This document shows, in pieces, positions 26,940-38,177 of a stretch of DNA of 64,000 nt; position 1 is the first letter of the stretch; every line of letters starts with the position of its first letter. The DNA is taken from NCBI GenBank assembly GCA_900618425.1, contig UZAN01039454.1:90891-154890 (forward strand), given 5' to 3'. The stretch comes from Echinostoma caproni. Lineage: Eukaryota > Platyhelminthes > Trematoda > Plagiorchiida > Echinostomatidae. Made by a program: the position numbers and the translations under genes. Below the pieces are notes generated by a model, which saw nothing but the letters and a program-made list of their open reading frames with translations, was not told the origin of the DNA and searched no databases.

Positions 26940-27290
26940 ACTGATAACCATACAGAATAAAGATAAACTACCAATATTGACCGCTTCAATGGTTGTTTAC
27001 TCATTCAGATGCGTCTGTGGCTCACTCTGCGTCGATCGTACGGCAGTCATCTATCCGCATAAAAGAACACCACCCCCGCTGGCTGACTCGAGGTGGTTCC
27101 GGATCTATCACAAGCGCGATTCTTGCTCAATTGTTAGACACTGGTCATCGAGTTATCCCAGTGGAGCATTCCGCATCATTTATCAGGTCCCCCTCCGAAC
27201 AGGTCCAAATGTGTAAGAATGCGTACGTTGGCCATAGCAGAGGCCGTCTTTAATAACCATTTGACCCCCGAACTATGCCCCCAGAAACGT
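26940..27290 (+). pseudogene. Penelope-like GIY-YIG endonuclease, frameshifted
   Basis: One frame gives VYSFRCVCGSLCVDRTA, matching the start of a Penelope GIY-YIG domain, where Y-x-IG/VG normally follows CG; here the tyrosine is C and the glycine D. A second frame continues with RIKEHHPRWL, holding the catalytic-type arginine, and SAILAQLLDTGHRVIP. A third frame resumes with FRIIYQVP. Two frameshifts and loss of the YVG residues make the nuclease inactive. Confidence 0.75.
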
Positions 27291-27440
27291 GTTTTCCAAG
27301 CTCTCTATCTACCCTTGGTCCGCGAACCCACCCCTCTTCCCTACCCACACATACACAAATTTTCATACAACACCGATCCCTCAGAACTGGTTCACACGAC
27401 CAACGTGGCGCAACTGCAAACCTCGGAAGCACAGATTTGA

Positions 27441-29827
27441 GAATGCGTTGTGCGGCACAAACACAAGCACGCATACACGAAGTGAACGATTCTTCACATT
27501 ATATTGTTCTCCTCCAACCCGTTTTTCCCCTCATATAAACTGTAACGACATGATTATATAACAACTTGAATTTCTATAAACCGGGTATTTGGATTCTTGT
27601 CGTCGACGACTGCCAACTTTTCCGGGTTCCTTTAGTTGTAATTTTAGAAAGTAACGTTTATGAATAATCTGTATGATTATTTTGTAGTTCATTTAAAAAT
27701 ATCAAAATTAACAAAACATTTAGCAGTAATGTTCAGTGTCATCTTTGTAGTGTTGNTAGTGTTGTGAGATATTACTCACATTTGCGAGTATTTTGCGCGC
27801 ACCTTTTAGTGATCGTTGGATACCAACGGCATCCACAAATAGCTTACAGGATTCAACATTGCATCTACAACAGAGGAAAACAGACTATCAGGCTAACAAT
27901 CACAGATGATAAGACAAGCGATTGATGCAAATTTGATATTTCGTTTTATGTGATCTTATTTACCCCTATTCGATGCTGTTATTTGATCAGAGTAAGATCT
28001 CCTCCTTTTGGTAGTGGTCTTCGTGAAATTATAACAGTGGTATTGAGACAGCTTTATTTCCATTTCTATTTCCACTTCATGTATTTAACAGTTGTAATAA
28101 CTCTTCCCGAACGAGAGAGATGTTTCAGTCGCAGTTTGGAGGTACGCTGAAAGGTACTGAACCCCTTGATGCTTTTACAAACACCGATAATAAACTCGAG
28201 CTCAATTGAAGGGCTTTGACTAGCTGAAAATAAGTATAATCAAACGTTTGGTTTTTGTAACATGGACAAGATTTTCCGAGAAAACCCTTTTCTCGTGATT
28301 TGAGCCGCATACCGATTTACCGCACCTGATGCCGTAATGTACCTATTCCGATTCAGAGGGGACTTGGATTCGACAATTTCGCATAACTGTCGAAATCTTT
28401 ATCCCCTTTTGGATTGATCAATATCTTCCTTTTGTTTCACCCAGTCTTCTAGTATTTCACTTTTTAGCTTGTTTAACATCTCCAAAATGCCTCTCGAATT
28501 CAAGTCGACTAGCAATACCAAGCGCTCTGACGTAACGATGCAACTCTGTTGAGTTATTCAGTTAGAAAAGTAAAACAAGTTCAATATAGACAATAATTTA
28601 AATATTACCGTCCAAACAATTACTTTGACAGCCGTTTTGTTCGGGCACATTTTGGAGGCAGGGTATACCAAACTTCCATGTGTGGTATACAGAGCTTTAA
28701 CACAACGATAACAACAAAAGTATTTAAGATTCTGTCCATCGCCTTGAGTTTTATTTTTACCTTTAACGTCAAACTGATGGAAGAAACTAATAAACGGCCT
28801 TCAAGATCAACCGAAAGAAAATCGTTCACATCTACGTAAATGAAAACGAATCAGAAACTCATCAATTTCACAAGTATCACTAATAAAAGCATTTCTTTAT
28901 CTAAGGATTCTAGATTCGCAGAACTCATGAAGGATCAGTCACGACACATTTATATTATCCTCCGGTAATGGAAAGTTTACTGTTGAACAATATTCAATTT
29001 TTCCGCGGTCTCATCTATTTTCCCATCTCGAAAAGATGCCGCTGAAATTCGTTTTGATTTATCTGTTTTTATTACTACTTCGTGGATTCTAAACCAAATT
29101 TGACACTTTCTAGCGCTTTTGAATTAACCTCAAAATAAACATGTGGATGCAAATTAGCCAGGAGGACGAACTGGACAGAAATTACGGACCTGCACCATCG
29201 ATTCCTATTTCAGGCGACCCTTTTACATAATCTATCAAGAGTGGATGAAAGTGAGATAGAGCGTGACAATTAAGTTTCAGGAAAACAGAAAGGTTCCCGT
29301 CTGACTGAAATGAACACTGAAACAGATTGATTATATTTCTTGAGGTAAGTGGTACAGAGTCACCCGATACCCCAGCTGTATTTGCGTTTGACAAAGCTCC
29401 GATTCATCGACCAACGTAATACTAATAAGCGTACACTATCTCAAGTCCGGATATAAAAGCTTTCGCTGCGAAGGGTATGAAGAATCTTATGGGTAACTAG
29501 ACCGTGGATTCTGACTCTAGGGCGTTCCCAGGGCGTGACGCTTACTGTCCTGTTCAACCGGTTTCCTGATAGCGGAGCAGCAACTTTTAATTGTTTAGTT
29601 GCAATTAGATGCACTTGGACACTCACCGACTAAGGAAACATGCAATAGCGTTCTTACTCGATGCATTTTTCCAGAATTTTCGTAATCTGAGTCTGTTTTT
29701 CAGTAAAAGGTTTTAACAATGCTTGTTGACACACACTGAAAGCATCCTCACTGAGGTAAATTAATGCGCTTTATTGTTCAATGTATCTGATAGCATGCTC
29801 AGTTATCAGCAAAGCTTAACTTGCTTT
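27441..29827. other. Non-coding DNA, no gene recognised
   Basis: It contains a single N at 27756 flanked by an 8-base direct duplication (see gap entry). A GC-richer patch lies at about 29515-29580. No RNA gene or protein motif was identified. Confidence 0.5.
27748..27764. other. One-base gap flanked by 8-bp duplicates
   Basis: TAGTGTTG occurs on both sides of the single N at 27756. This is the mark of two contigs joined without merging their overlap, so one copy is probably artificial. Confidence 0.7.
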
Positions 29828-30336
29828 TCAGTGGCCCGCAATAATATCGCGAAGAAAATATAATGCAGCGGTTTGTTGCCACTTTTGATGAAACCCATTA
29901 AAAATTTCATGATTCATTTCATCATGGCACGACGGAATTAACCTCTTAAACCTCCTAAGTAAGCTTGGTGCGATGACTAGATAAATACACTTTTGCATTC
30001 TTTGATCAATGGAAAAAATATTCAAATCTATAGGCGTGCATTCTTGAATGCCGACGGGATGCATCTCGATAAAACATGTCACCATCCTGCTACGTATTCG
30101 AGGAAGTTATCCAGTGATTCAAACTGAACTACCAAAACAAGTAGGTGGATCACACATTCAGAGGTAAGGTGACCTGTGATTTGGCAGCGATGTTTATTCT
30201 TCCGCAGTTCGTAAGTGCTCAAGTGGACCCGTTTGATACGATATGATTGCCAGAGGTCACTAACCGTTGACAGGCGGCTACCCAAAGAGGTAGAAGCCTC
30301 TAGCATAAGCTGATCTGTCACCAATAAGCATCTCAT
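29828..30336 (-). other. Possible broken coding block, two abutting frames
   Basis: Two minus-strand frames of 85 codons each, 30079-30336 and 29828-30085, overlap by seven bases, as one reading frame would if broken by a shift near 30080. An acceptor-like TTCTGAAACAG stands just before the first. Both read like globular protein, for example CQITGHLTSECVIHLLVLVV and PSLLRRFKRLIPSCHDEMNH. I do not recognise the family. Chance remains possible, as each frame alone is unremarkable. Confidence 0.2.
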
Positions 30337-32110
30337 TCTGTTTCAGAAAATATCGATCGATTTGAATTAAAAGCATCTAACGATAGCACAAAGTAGATTC
30401 CATTTCAATAGGATAAAGAGAAGATTTGACGTTCCTCATAGTGTTACTGAATTTGTTAAAGCAACGTTATTTATCCCTTGATTTTGATTGTTTATGAAGA
30501 CCCATTGGAAACAGCTGTCTCACTTGAGTATCTCTAACGTAGATTTCCTAAAAGAAAGTGAATTTCATCTCATTCTACCACTTACAAAATCTATGACATA
30601 TTAAAGATCGGGAATAACGTAGACGACTGGAAAGATGTGTTAGTAAACCTAGTTAGGATACTTAAAAATGCAAAGCTAGTTTCTACACTAAAATTGTGTT
30701 ATCTGCACACAACATGCAGACTTACCAGAAAAGTTTCGCAAATACTCGGACAATATGACAAAACGCCTGTTAAGTTAATGGATAGAAATCGCTATGAAAA
30801 TAGATCCACCACCAAAGATTGCTTTGGAAAGCACCAGCTTCATGTTCAATCGGCAAGAGGCCAAACTCTCCACCGGTGCGCAATCACATGGATGCCGTTT
30901 GAACGAAAATTGATTAGATCACACGGAATATTTTAAAAGCATTTATTTTCAGTCATCGGATAAATGGTTGAGTAAGTGAAAGGTATTAAAATACGTGCGT
31001 TCTAAACTGCTTCAGAAGGAATCAGTTTGAGAGTGAACGCTGCCAGAAAAAACGTTTGAGTTTCTTCTACGGATGTCTAGATACCAAAGAAGCCGACAAC
31101 TTAACCGTCATCCCTATAAAAAAGCCATTTGTTCGTGCTGAATTAAAAATAAATACAATTGAATATATCAGAAATTTGGAGAAGCACTTTACCGTTTTTA
31201 AGAACCCTGCAGTTTTCTGATAGATTGGAGTAATCCGTGAATGATCTGCCGGTGTGTACCCGAGGTAAATGATGTATATACATTTACTTCTTCCAGTCGA
31301 AATAGATAAGTTAAAATAAATCGGGGACTCAGCTTATTTAATCAACCAGTTTCTAAATCTGTAGAAATGTTGTTCTCGTGCACAATTGAGCAAGTAAAAC
31401 CAGACTCATGTCATGCCTAGGTACGAATTACTGAAACTGTGCACGAGATACGCCTTGAAGAATAAAATACATTTTCAAAGTTCTTTTTGCAATAAATGAC
31501 GAGTGTCTGAGAATATTTCGGAAATGCGTTCCACATGTTTCTTCTTCACCGAGACGTTTTTCAATGATAGTGATAAAAATATTTCTCTGAATGTGCCAGT
31601 GCATTTGACGTACGCTTTTACAACAGACAGGGGAAATTACTAAAGCGCCGCACACACGCCGATGGGTGTGTATTGCGTAAGTATTGATCAATTTGACAAT
31701 CGACTTGTGGGGAACAGAAATTGGGAGTATTGAACGAATTTGTGCCAAGTGACCCTCAATTAAGAAGTGAATTCCAATTTTGATTATCACACTTGAGTCT
31801 CGTTAGCGATGGATAAAGAGCAATTGAATAAGCGTGACCTTGACTGTTAGGATGAAAGTTGTAGTCGTTTAAAAGTAACAACTCAGAATTAGAAACTATT
31901 TGATGTATGACCGTCTGGACGTCCGATCTTTCTAAAAAAATGGGTACTGCTTAATGAGGGTGCTTATTTTGGTCCATTACGTATTCTAAATAAATCAACT
32001 GATAATCAATTCTTTTTATCTTAAATAAATTAGTAAATTATATGAACATGACCTAAGCATGTAAAATCCCTTGTCATGAACTGAATTTAAACATGGTTAA
32101 AAAACATGGA
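30337..32110. other. Non-coding DNA, no gene recognised
   Basis: The longest frame is 120 codons on the minus strand (31428-31790). It has no recognisable motif and is within chance length. Confidence 0.5.
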
Positions 32111-32402
32111 AATTGACCTTCAAAAGTCGACCTTGAGGAATGCGGCTGGCTGAATCAGCGTTTTGTGATGTCACTATGAAAAACCGGGAAATGGTGGAGC
32201 CGAGATGCAGAGTATTTATAAAGCTCACAAATCCGACATCTTAGTTCGTGACTTAAGCAAGTACTTTGATGTAAACGTAAGCTTAATGTATGGTATAGTC
32301 AAGGGAATTTATCCACAAAAAAGCGGAAAAGGATAACCGACTACGTCATCGCAAGACAATGATTATATTCGTTTACAGCTAGGAAAACCTATAAGCTACT
32401 AA
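32111..32402 (+). mobile_element. Tc1/mariner-type element, 5' fragment
   Basis: This plus-strand piece matches the 5' leader and N-terminal helix-turn-helix of the transposase relic at 62.2-63.25 kb, which lies on the opposite strand. The leader shares GACCTTGAGG and TTTTGTGATGTCAC-type words. In one frame the protein reads IYKAHKSDILVRDLSKYFDV, aligned with AYKSGITVADLCECFSV of the other copy. Both then share QDNDYI and LQL after a gap of similar length. One in-frame TAA lies before that block. Similarity ends near 32402 with no catalytic part, so this is a truncated, older copy. Confidence 0.6.
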
Positions 32403-35049
32403 TACCAATCATATTCTGGATCCAAATGTAATCAGAAACTTTTTCCCTACATTGCTTCAATTTGAGATAAATTCTTTTGGTGTTCTTCTTATGAGGTTTC
32501 GTTATCTTTCAACTGACATATCATCATTTGTGAAGCTGAGGGGCAGTACATTTGGGAGGCGTCAGACGAACAGAAGCAAAACAATGTAAAAGTATACTAG
32601 TACAGATATGCTGTGTTTGGTGCCAGGTGAGAAAACGTTATATTCCCGTGAAGGCCCAAAACACTGAAGGTTGGTATGAGAGACATAACCGAGGCCATTT
32701 TGTCACGTGAGTTTGATCTATGCGTCACTCGTGAACGAAGTGTTAATTACGGTAGCTTGATTAAATCACAGAATATCACTCAAACGTGTCAAACCCTCAT
32801 GAAGGCCGGCATTCAGTTGATAAGCTTTATTCCACTGGGAAGAAATTAAAACCTGATTCACCGGATAGCTATCACGGCACGGGGAATCTACACAGATGTT
32901 AAGCCCGGTAGTGAACCAAGATTTGTTANNNNNNNNNNNNNNNNNNNNNNNNNNNNNNNNNNNNNNNNNNNNNNNNNNNNNNNNNNNNNNNNNNNNNNNN
33001 NNNNNNNNNNNNNNNNNNNNNNNNNNNNNNNNNNNNNNNNNNNNNNNNNNNNNNNNNNNNNNNNNNNNNNNNNNNNNNNNNNNNNNNNNNNNNNNNNNNN
33101 NNNNNNNNNNNNNNNNNNNNNNNNNNNNNNNNNNNNNNNNNNNNNNNNNNNNNNNNNNNNNNNNNNNNNNNNNNNNNNNNNNNNNNNNNNNNNNNNNNNN
33201 NNNNNNNNNNNNNNNNNNNNNNNNNNNNNNNNNNNNNNNNNNNNNNNNNNNNNNNNNNNNNNNNNNNNNNNNNNNNNNNNNNNNNNNNNNNNNNNNNNNN
33301 NNNNNNNNNNNNNNNNNNNNNNNNNNNNNNNNNNNNNNNNNNNNNNNNNNNNNNNNNNNNNNNNNNNNNNAGTGAACCAAGATTTGTTAGCAAAGGTCTT
33401 TTTAAAAATGCGCAACCCAGAGAGAAAACAGACAAAAATTAAAGACTTTACCGGTTGACAAAAACGTTGGTTATCGATCAGAAAGAACGGTATATAAAAT
33501 CTTTTTAGGGTAATAGAACTGTCAAAGTCATAACACAGCATTGATTAAAAGGTTGCTGAAAATCAAAGATCAACTCCCTGCTTTTTCAGTCAATTTCTAT
33601 GTACTTATTTACCGGTTTCAGCGAAATTTCACACAGGCGTGTGCGTTAACCGCATTCCGTTTGGCTTAATACCAAGGTAACTGGTTTAATCAATAGTTCG
33701 ATCGTACCGTACCGTATGCAATCACATCAACTATTTTGTTTGACCTATATATTTAGAATTNNNCCCTTTCTCTTGTTATCTCTCAATAGAGGTCGCATCT
33801 TGTCCAAAAGAGGCGCGATCGGAATCCGCCTATATCCTTCTATTTTTGTTCCTCTACAATATTGGTCACGGAATTTGGTTTTCTATGACCATTATCACAT
33901 TCTGCGCAGTCATTGTCCATCCATCGTTATCAGGTAAACAATGATGGAGCCTATGGCCAAAACTCGAACAATATCTAGTCAAGGAACTCAAACTCCAATT
34001 CAGATTATGAATAAATTACATACCTGAATCCTATCGAATCCCCTGGAAGCCTAAATGGATTCGGAGGGTAGTGCAGCTAAAACAATGAAACAATCAATAA
34101 TCAAGTTAACACAAGAGTGGTGAAAAGTCAGGGGTTTGAATCCGTCATTGACTATAGGAGTTTACACAACTGGTGATGGAGGAGAGAGCACCAAGTAATG
34201 CTTATTCTGACGCCAAAATAGTAACGCTACATTCTAGCCAAATCTTTGGGAGCACCAATTAAAACGGATATCTTTTGAAATGATCATTCACGGATAGGTT
34301 CAAATGAGCATCTCATGGGTGGTTAGGCTGAAGCAGTATTTTATATCCGAGTAAGATAAGTCCCGTAATTCTATGATATTGAGATGAGTAGGCATATTGT
34401 ATAGACACAATTTTACCAATTTGGTTATTTTACACACCTGAAACCATTTTGATTGCTATTCTCTACGTAGGTTACAGCGTATTTTGTTTTAACTTAGTCA
34501 TGAATTCCAAGCTTGGATGGCATACTCGGTATTCGGTCATATATATGTTGACAGAAAGGGAGAAAGCAGGTTTGATTCGAGCAAGCAGAAAACACGTCTG
34601 AGTAATCCAGCTTGATTTAAGGCCATCAATGGCGTGCTTACACAATGTGTGGAACAATTGAGGTAGTACTGACAAATAAATACTAATTCTCCCTTGGTTG
34701 AAGCCCGTTTTGATGGCTGATTTCCAGGTACGAACTCAAGAATCTAAATACCTAAGATTTCATGGCCGGGAATTCAATGTAAATAATGATGGTTCATGGA
34801 TGAGCTGTGATTTTAGTAGTGCTGTATTATAATCAGAGTATTTTACTGCTATCCAGTTTTTTGTTTCGTTGATGAACAGCAAAACCTTTACTTCAAAAAG
34901 ATTTATTAGGAAAAGTTGGTGAAAGTCAAAGTTTTATTATGAGCGATTAAACAAAGCTAAATGTTATCATGCCCCATAGGATTCTTACAGAGTATTTTGA
35001 ATAACTTCACAAGGAGAAACTAATAAAAATAACAAAATGCATGATCACT
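32403..35049. other. Non-coding DNA with assembly gaps
   Basis: It holds the 442-base N gap (32929-33370), an NNN run at 33761-33763 and a B-box-like word GGGGTTTGAATCC near 34128 without a matching A box. No gene was recognised. Confidence 0.5.
32910..33389. other. 442-base gap flanked by a 19-bp direct duplicate
   Basis: The 19 bases at 32910-32928, AGTGAACCAAGATTTGTTA, recur exactly at 33371-33389, on either side of the Ns. Either the gap lies in a direct repeat or the contigs really overlap there and the gap is artificial. Confidence 0.85.
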
Positions 35050-35066
35050 CAAGGATGTCAAAATTT

Positions 35067-35387
35067 TCAGTGTTCCAATGCTTTATCAAGTTTTGATTGC
35101 AATAGTCCAACTTTAAGAGCACACAATACATCAGATGGCCGAGTATTCCATACGCCGCGCAATCCGACTGCAAACGAGTGATGCGGGCAAGCAAGGTGGC
35201 TGTTCGGGGTCTTCACCTTTAGTGGATGTCCCTTAAGGTGATAGTTATGAGATAAAGTCAGCATAAAAAGGCAAGGGTGGTTGGGTAGATGCAGTAGGTG
35301 ATATGCCAATATTAGGTCTCCCCGAAGTCAGCGGCATTCAGATGAGTAGAGTCCAAATATTTGCAGTCTTTCGGAGTATGTCTTGTT
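35067..35387 (-). pseudogene. LINE C-terminal domain remnant
   Basis: Directly after the deletion point the reading is QRLTTKLVKGL, YSERLQIFGLYS, LRGDLILAYHLLH, then RGVWNTRPSDV..SKLDKALEH. These match the order of the conserved C-terminal words of CR1/Jockey-type ORF2 (ATKLVRGL, Y..RL..LGL, RRLRGDLI.AYK, VWN.LP). A stop and a shift lie between the first words and the rest. The domain joins RT motif B with no thumb between. Confidence 0.8.
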
Positions 35388-36169
35388 TCACAGACCTTTT
35401 ACCAATTTCGTTGTCAGCCTTTGCGGACGTTCTAGAACAAATAGCAGTGAATCAGGACCAAGGATATGTGGCAGGTCATTTATAAATACAAGAGAGAGAC
35501 GAGGCCCCAGTACCGATCCTTGATAAATCCCTCTGGCTGCGGTGATAGGCTCTGATAATGAATCACCAACACGAACTAACATGGCTTTTTGTCGGAGAAA
35601 CTCCTTGATCCAATCCAGAACCAAACCTCTTACTCCTTAGTTGTAGAGTTTTCGCAGTAGAATTTGGTGGTTTACTCGATCAAATGCCTTGGAGAAGTTC
35701 AAATAAACTATATCCAATGGCTGGCCTGCATCGACGGATTTTGTTCACTCATCCCGTGCATGAAGTAGATTTTTTGTGCACGAACCCTTGTTCCGAAATT
35801 TGTGCTGAGTTGAAGAAGAAAGCACATGCTTGTTCGGATATTACATCAACAGATCTGCCACAATAGCTTCCATGACTTTCGATAACATAGGAAGAAGTGT
35901 AACAGGGAGATAGTTGGCGGGATCACTGCGAGATCCCCCTTTGTAAATGGGGGAATCACCCCTTCCTTCCGTATCTGAGGAATTACTGCCTTGTTGAACA
36001 TCCTTTGGCAAAGAACAGCCAGAGGTTCGGAAATGTTATTGGCTAGCGACATCAGAGTCCGGAGATGCATGTTGTTTGCGCCTGGGGATGAATTCTTATG
36101 CAAAGTTAGTAACTTTGTTCTAAACTTCTCACTGTCAAAATCCATGTTATCCAGTGACGGAAACGACAT
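35388..36169 (-). pseudogene. LINE reverse transcriptase, N-terminal half, broken
   Basis: The frame at 35846-36169 carries the RT fingers region: SSPGANNMHLRTLMSLANNI and PLAVLCQRMFNKAVIPQIRKE. Motif A at 35676-35705 reads YLNFSKAFDR, where an aspartate is expected in place of N, so the first catalytic residue is lost. The next frame carries GIYQGSVLGPRLSLVFINDLP, the family's motif B. The catalytic DD box that should follow is absent because of a deletion. Confidence 0.85.
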
Positions 36170-36588
36170 ACAGGGTAGTTTTGCTTGGAATCTGTAATGC
36201 TTCGTGTGTCATTGCAGTAAATACCGATCGAACGGCTTTTTGAGGAATCCTGTTGATTCTAGATTAGTGGTTGAAGCATGTCCAGACGATCTCAATGTTG
36301 GTTTTCCGCTTTTCACTTTCCTTTTAGAGTTGATGTGTTTATAAAGCAATTTTCAATCAGAAATGAACTTCTGAGCCAGGGTTTCATAGTACATCAATTT
36401 GTCCTCTCGTACAAACTTGGTACACTGATTTTACAGTAAGGAATAAATATTCCAAGTTTCGATGGATGGACGTCTTCTGTCCTCCCACCAGGAAAATTTT
36501 CTTTGCTCTATCCATTTCTTTGTTCGGCTGCGAAAGAATGACTGTCGAGCTTTAGATTTAGCACATGTTTTGATATCTTTTGCAGCCG

Positions 36589-37524
36589 TTAAAGGTTTGC
36601 TACGATGATCAGTAACGCTCTTCCATGCCACCAAAGTATCGTGATCGTCTTCTGGCAGGATCCATTGCTACTAAATGTTGCCAGGTTGTGCAGCATTTTG
36701 TAGTCTATGATGACACTGGTACTGCTCTTTTGGTTTTCTTTGGTAGAGGCACAGCCTATATAATCAAACTTCAATGCGGCGTGATCACTACGTCCTAGTG
36801 GAGACTTGAAATTGATGGATTCCACCACCAGCTCCTCATTAGTCAGCACTAATTCATGTTGATGGTACTTGACCTAGTCCAAATGTGGTGGTTGCTGTTA
36901 CCGGGTTGTGCAGTGGGTGCAATCCAATGAACTGAGATAATTTTCTCTAGAATGGCTGGCGGGAAGTCCTCGTTTTCATGAGATTGAGGCAGTTAAAGTC
37001 ACCCATTATGAGAGCATGGGTGAACTTTAGTGATGGCGCAATCTTCATGCAACAAAACCTCGTTGGCTGAGTCAGAAGATGCGGGAGGTCGGTACACAAC
37101 ACCGATTAGCTTTGGAGAGTCTTACTGAACACCATAACGAATCGGGGGCTACGTCGGGAATATCAAGATGTTCAAACTGTAAATTGTTTCGATGGTTAAG
37201 CAGCAATCCACCTCCTCGTGTAGGACGATCACGTCTGAGCAGCGACATTCCGGATAGAAGCAATTCCGAGTCGAGAATGTCGGTGGTCAGCCAGGTTTTG
37301 GTAACGTCAAAAATGTCAAATCGACTAGTTTTCCAACGAAGTTCCATCTCGAAGTATTTACTAAGATAACCTCGTGCATTGGTATAAAAACATGAAAGAT
37401 ATCTTCGGCAAAGAAATCTATCTGGGTATGTGGTGTTGTTTCTGTCGACCAACTTGGAATCGGCTAACAATGTGTTTGTAAACTTGATTTCGTCAATGCT
37501 GATTGATGAATTCGGAGTGATCAA
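36589..37524 (-). pseudogene. LINE endonuclease (APE type), inactivated
   Basis: This is the nuclease that would nick target DNA for target-primed reverse transcription. Visible landmarks are FYTNARGYLSK near residue 47 of the 150-codon frame 37072-37524, then VTKTWLT, RRDRPTRGGGLLL, MGDFN at about 36992-37006 and GRSDHAALKF with SDH at 36781-36789. The catalytic glutamate of the usual TETWL is lysine here (residue 76). GDFN lies in a different frame from its neighbours, so at least two shifts separate the parts. Confidence 0.8.
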
Positions 37525-37853
37525 ACCGCACTAAGTGACCAAGTACACATTTCTTTGCTACCTCACGGACTTCATCAATCAGATATGATAGTGACCAAAT
37601 AGCTCAAATGGACGTGGCAAGTTTCAAAAACACTCCTTGGTTCAATCAAGTTAAATGTGATTTTCTCTCTAATTCTAAATTAGTTTTTTATTTTTTCATT
37701 TTACTTCCCTTTAGTGAATATACAGAGATACACTTTTCAGGAAGGGGGAAGCGGCCAATCGAAGAGCTGCTGTTCAATACACAATAGTGAAATTAATTTT
37801 TTCGTAAGAAACATTTTTCCCATAAATTTTGATGCACTAGTCTTTAGCGGGAA

Positions 37854-38177
37854 TCAGTCAAAACCAACCACTTCACTACTATTTGATAGTGATTCATTTG
37901 ACCAATAACGTTGTGCAACGTGGAGACATTTTAAAACATTTGCTTTTTTGCTGCCAAATTGAAGCACAAACGTTGGAGTGAAGCGTATTATTGGGCTATA
38001 TATTGTCGGTCGACCACGTGTGTAAAACGCGGGATCCTGATATTGAGAAAGAATCAACGTCTGAGTCACACCAGCATTTCCCAGGATAGGAACTTTCAAA
38101 ACCCCATTGGGATTCAGTACCTTTTGTCCTAAAACAACGTCATAGGCGCATTCGCATCTAAATGGTGTGAAAGACAT
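37854..38177 (-). CDS. Hypothetical 107-aa protein, intact ORF, unrecognised
   Basis: The frame runs from ATG at 38177 to a stop at 37854 and encodes 107 residues starting MSFTPFRCECAYDV. The composition looks protein-like: a beta-rich, proline-containing middle (QDPAFYTRGRPTIYSPIIRF) and no low complexity. There is no signal peptide or membrane segment. It lies 330 bp upstream of the dead LINE on the same strand but is not a known part of such an element. An internal AAG|GTACTG could be a splice donor, in which case only the first 19 codons would be exonic. I do not recognise a family, and chance cannot be excluded on length alone. Confidence 0.3.
   Translation of the reverse strand: MSFTPFRCECAYDVVLGQKVLNPNGVLKVPILGNAGVTQTLILSQYQDPAFYTRGRPTIYSPIIRFTPTFVLQFGSKKANVLKCLHVAQRYWSNESLSNSSEVVGFD

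Larger units (their letters stand above)
26216..27440 (+). mobile_element. Penelope-like retroelement, 5'-truncated and inactive
   Basis: Parts of a Penelope-like element lie in the expected order on the plus strand: the second half of the reverse transcriptase, then a GIY-YIG endonuclease. Penelope-like elements prime reverse transcription at nicks made by their GIY-YIG nuclease. The reading frame is cut by at least three in-frame stops and at least two frameshifts, and everything 5' of the RT core is missing, so this copy is a fossil. After the nuclease a worn C-terminal stretch keeps the order of conserved words (AIAEAVF, TPELC..KRVFQALYLP). No flanking pLTR could be defined. Confidence 0.8.
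35050..37524 (-). mobile_element. LINE of CR1/Jockey-like type, dead, RT core deleted
   Basis: On the minus strand, from 37524 downward, the order is APE-type endonuclease, linker, reverse transcriptase and C-terminal domain, as in ORF2 of EN-RT non-LTR retrotransposons. The reading frame shifts many times and carries stops. After the RT block INDLPHILGPDSLLF the sequence jumps directly to the C-terminal region beginning about QRLTTKLVKGL, so the segment that should hold the FADD/YADD box and the start of the thumb is missing. Upstream the relic extends to YTNARGYL of the nuclease start, and 3' it runs out near 35050. ORF1 and the 3' tail could not be identified. Confidence 0.85.

Noticed and set aside
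31428..31790. 120-codon minus-strand ORF
   Set aside because: No motif or context; most likely chance.
32766..33541. Long open frames across the N gap
   Set aside because: They are open only because N codons are not stops.
34120..34145. tRNA-like B box GGGGTTTGAATCC
   Set aside because: No A box upstream and no cloverleaf can be formed.
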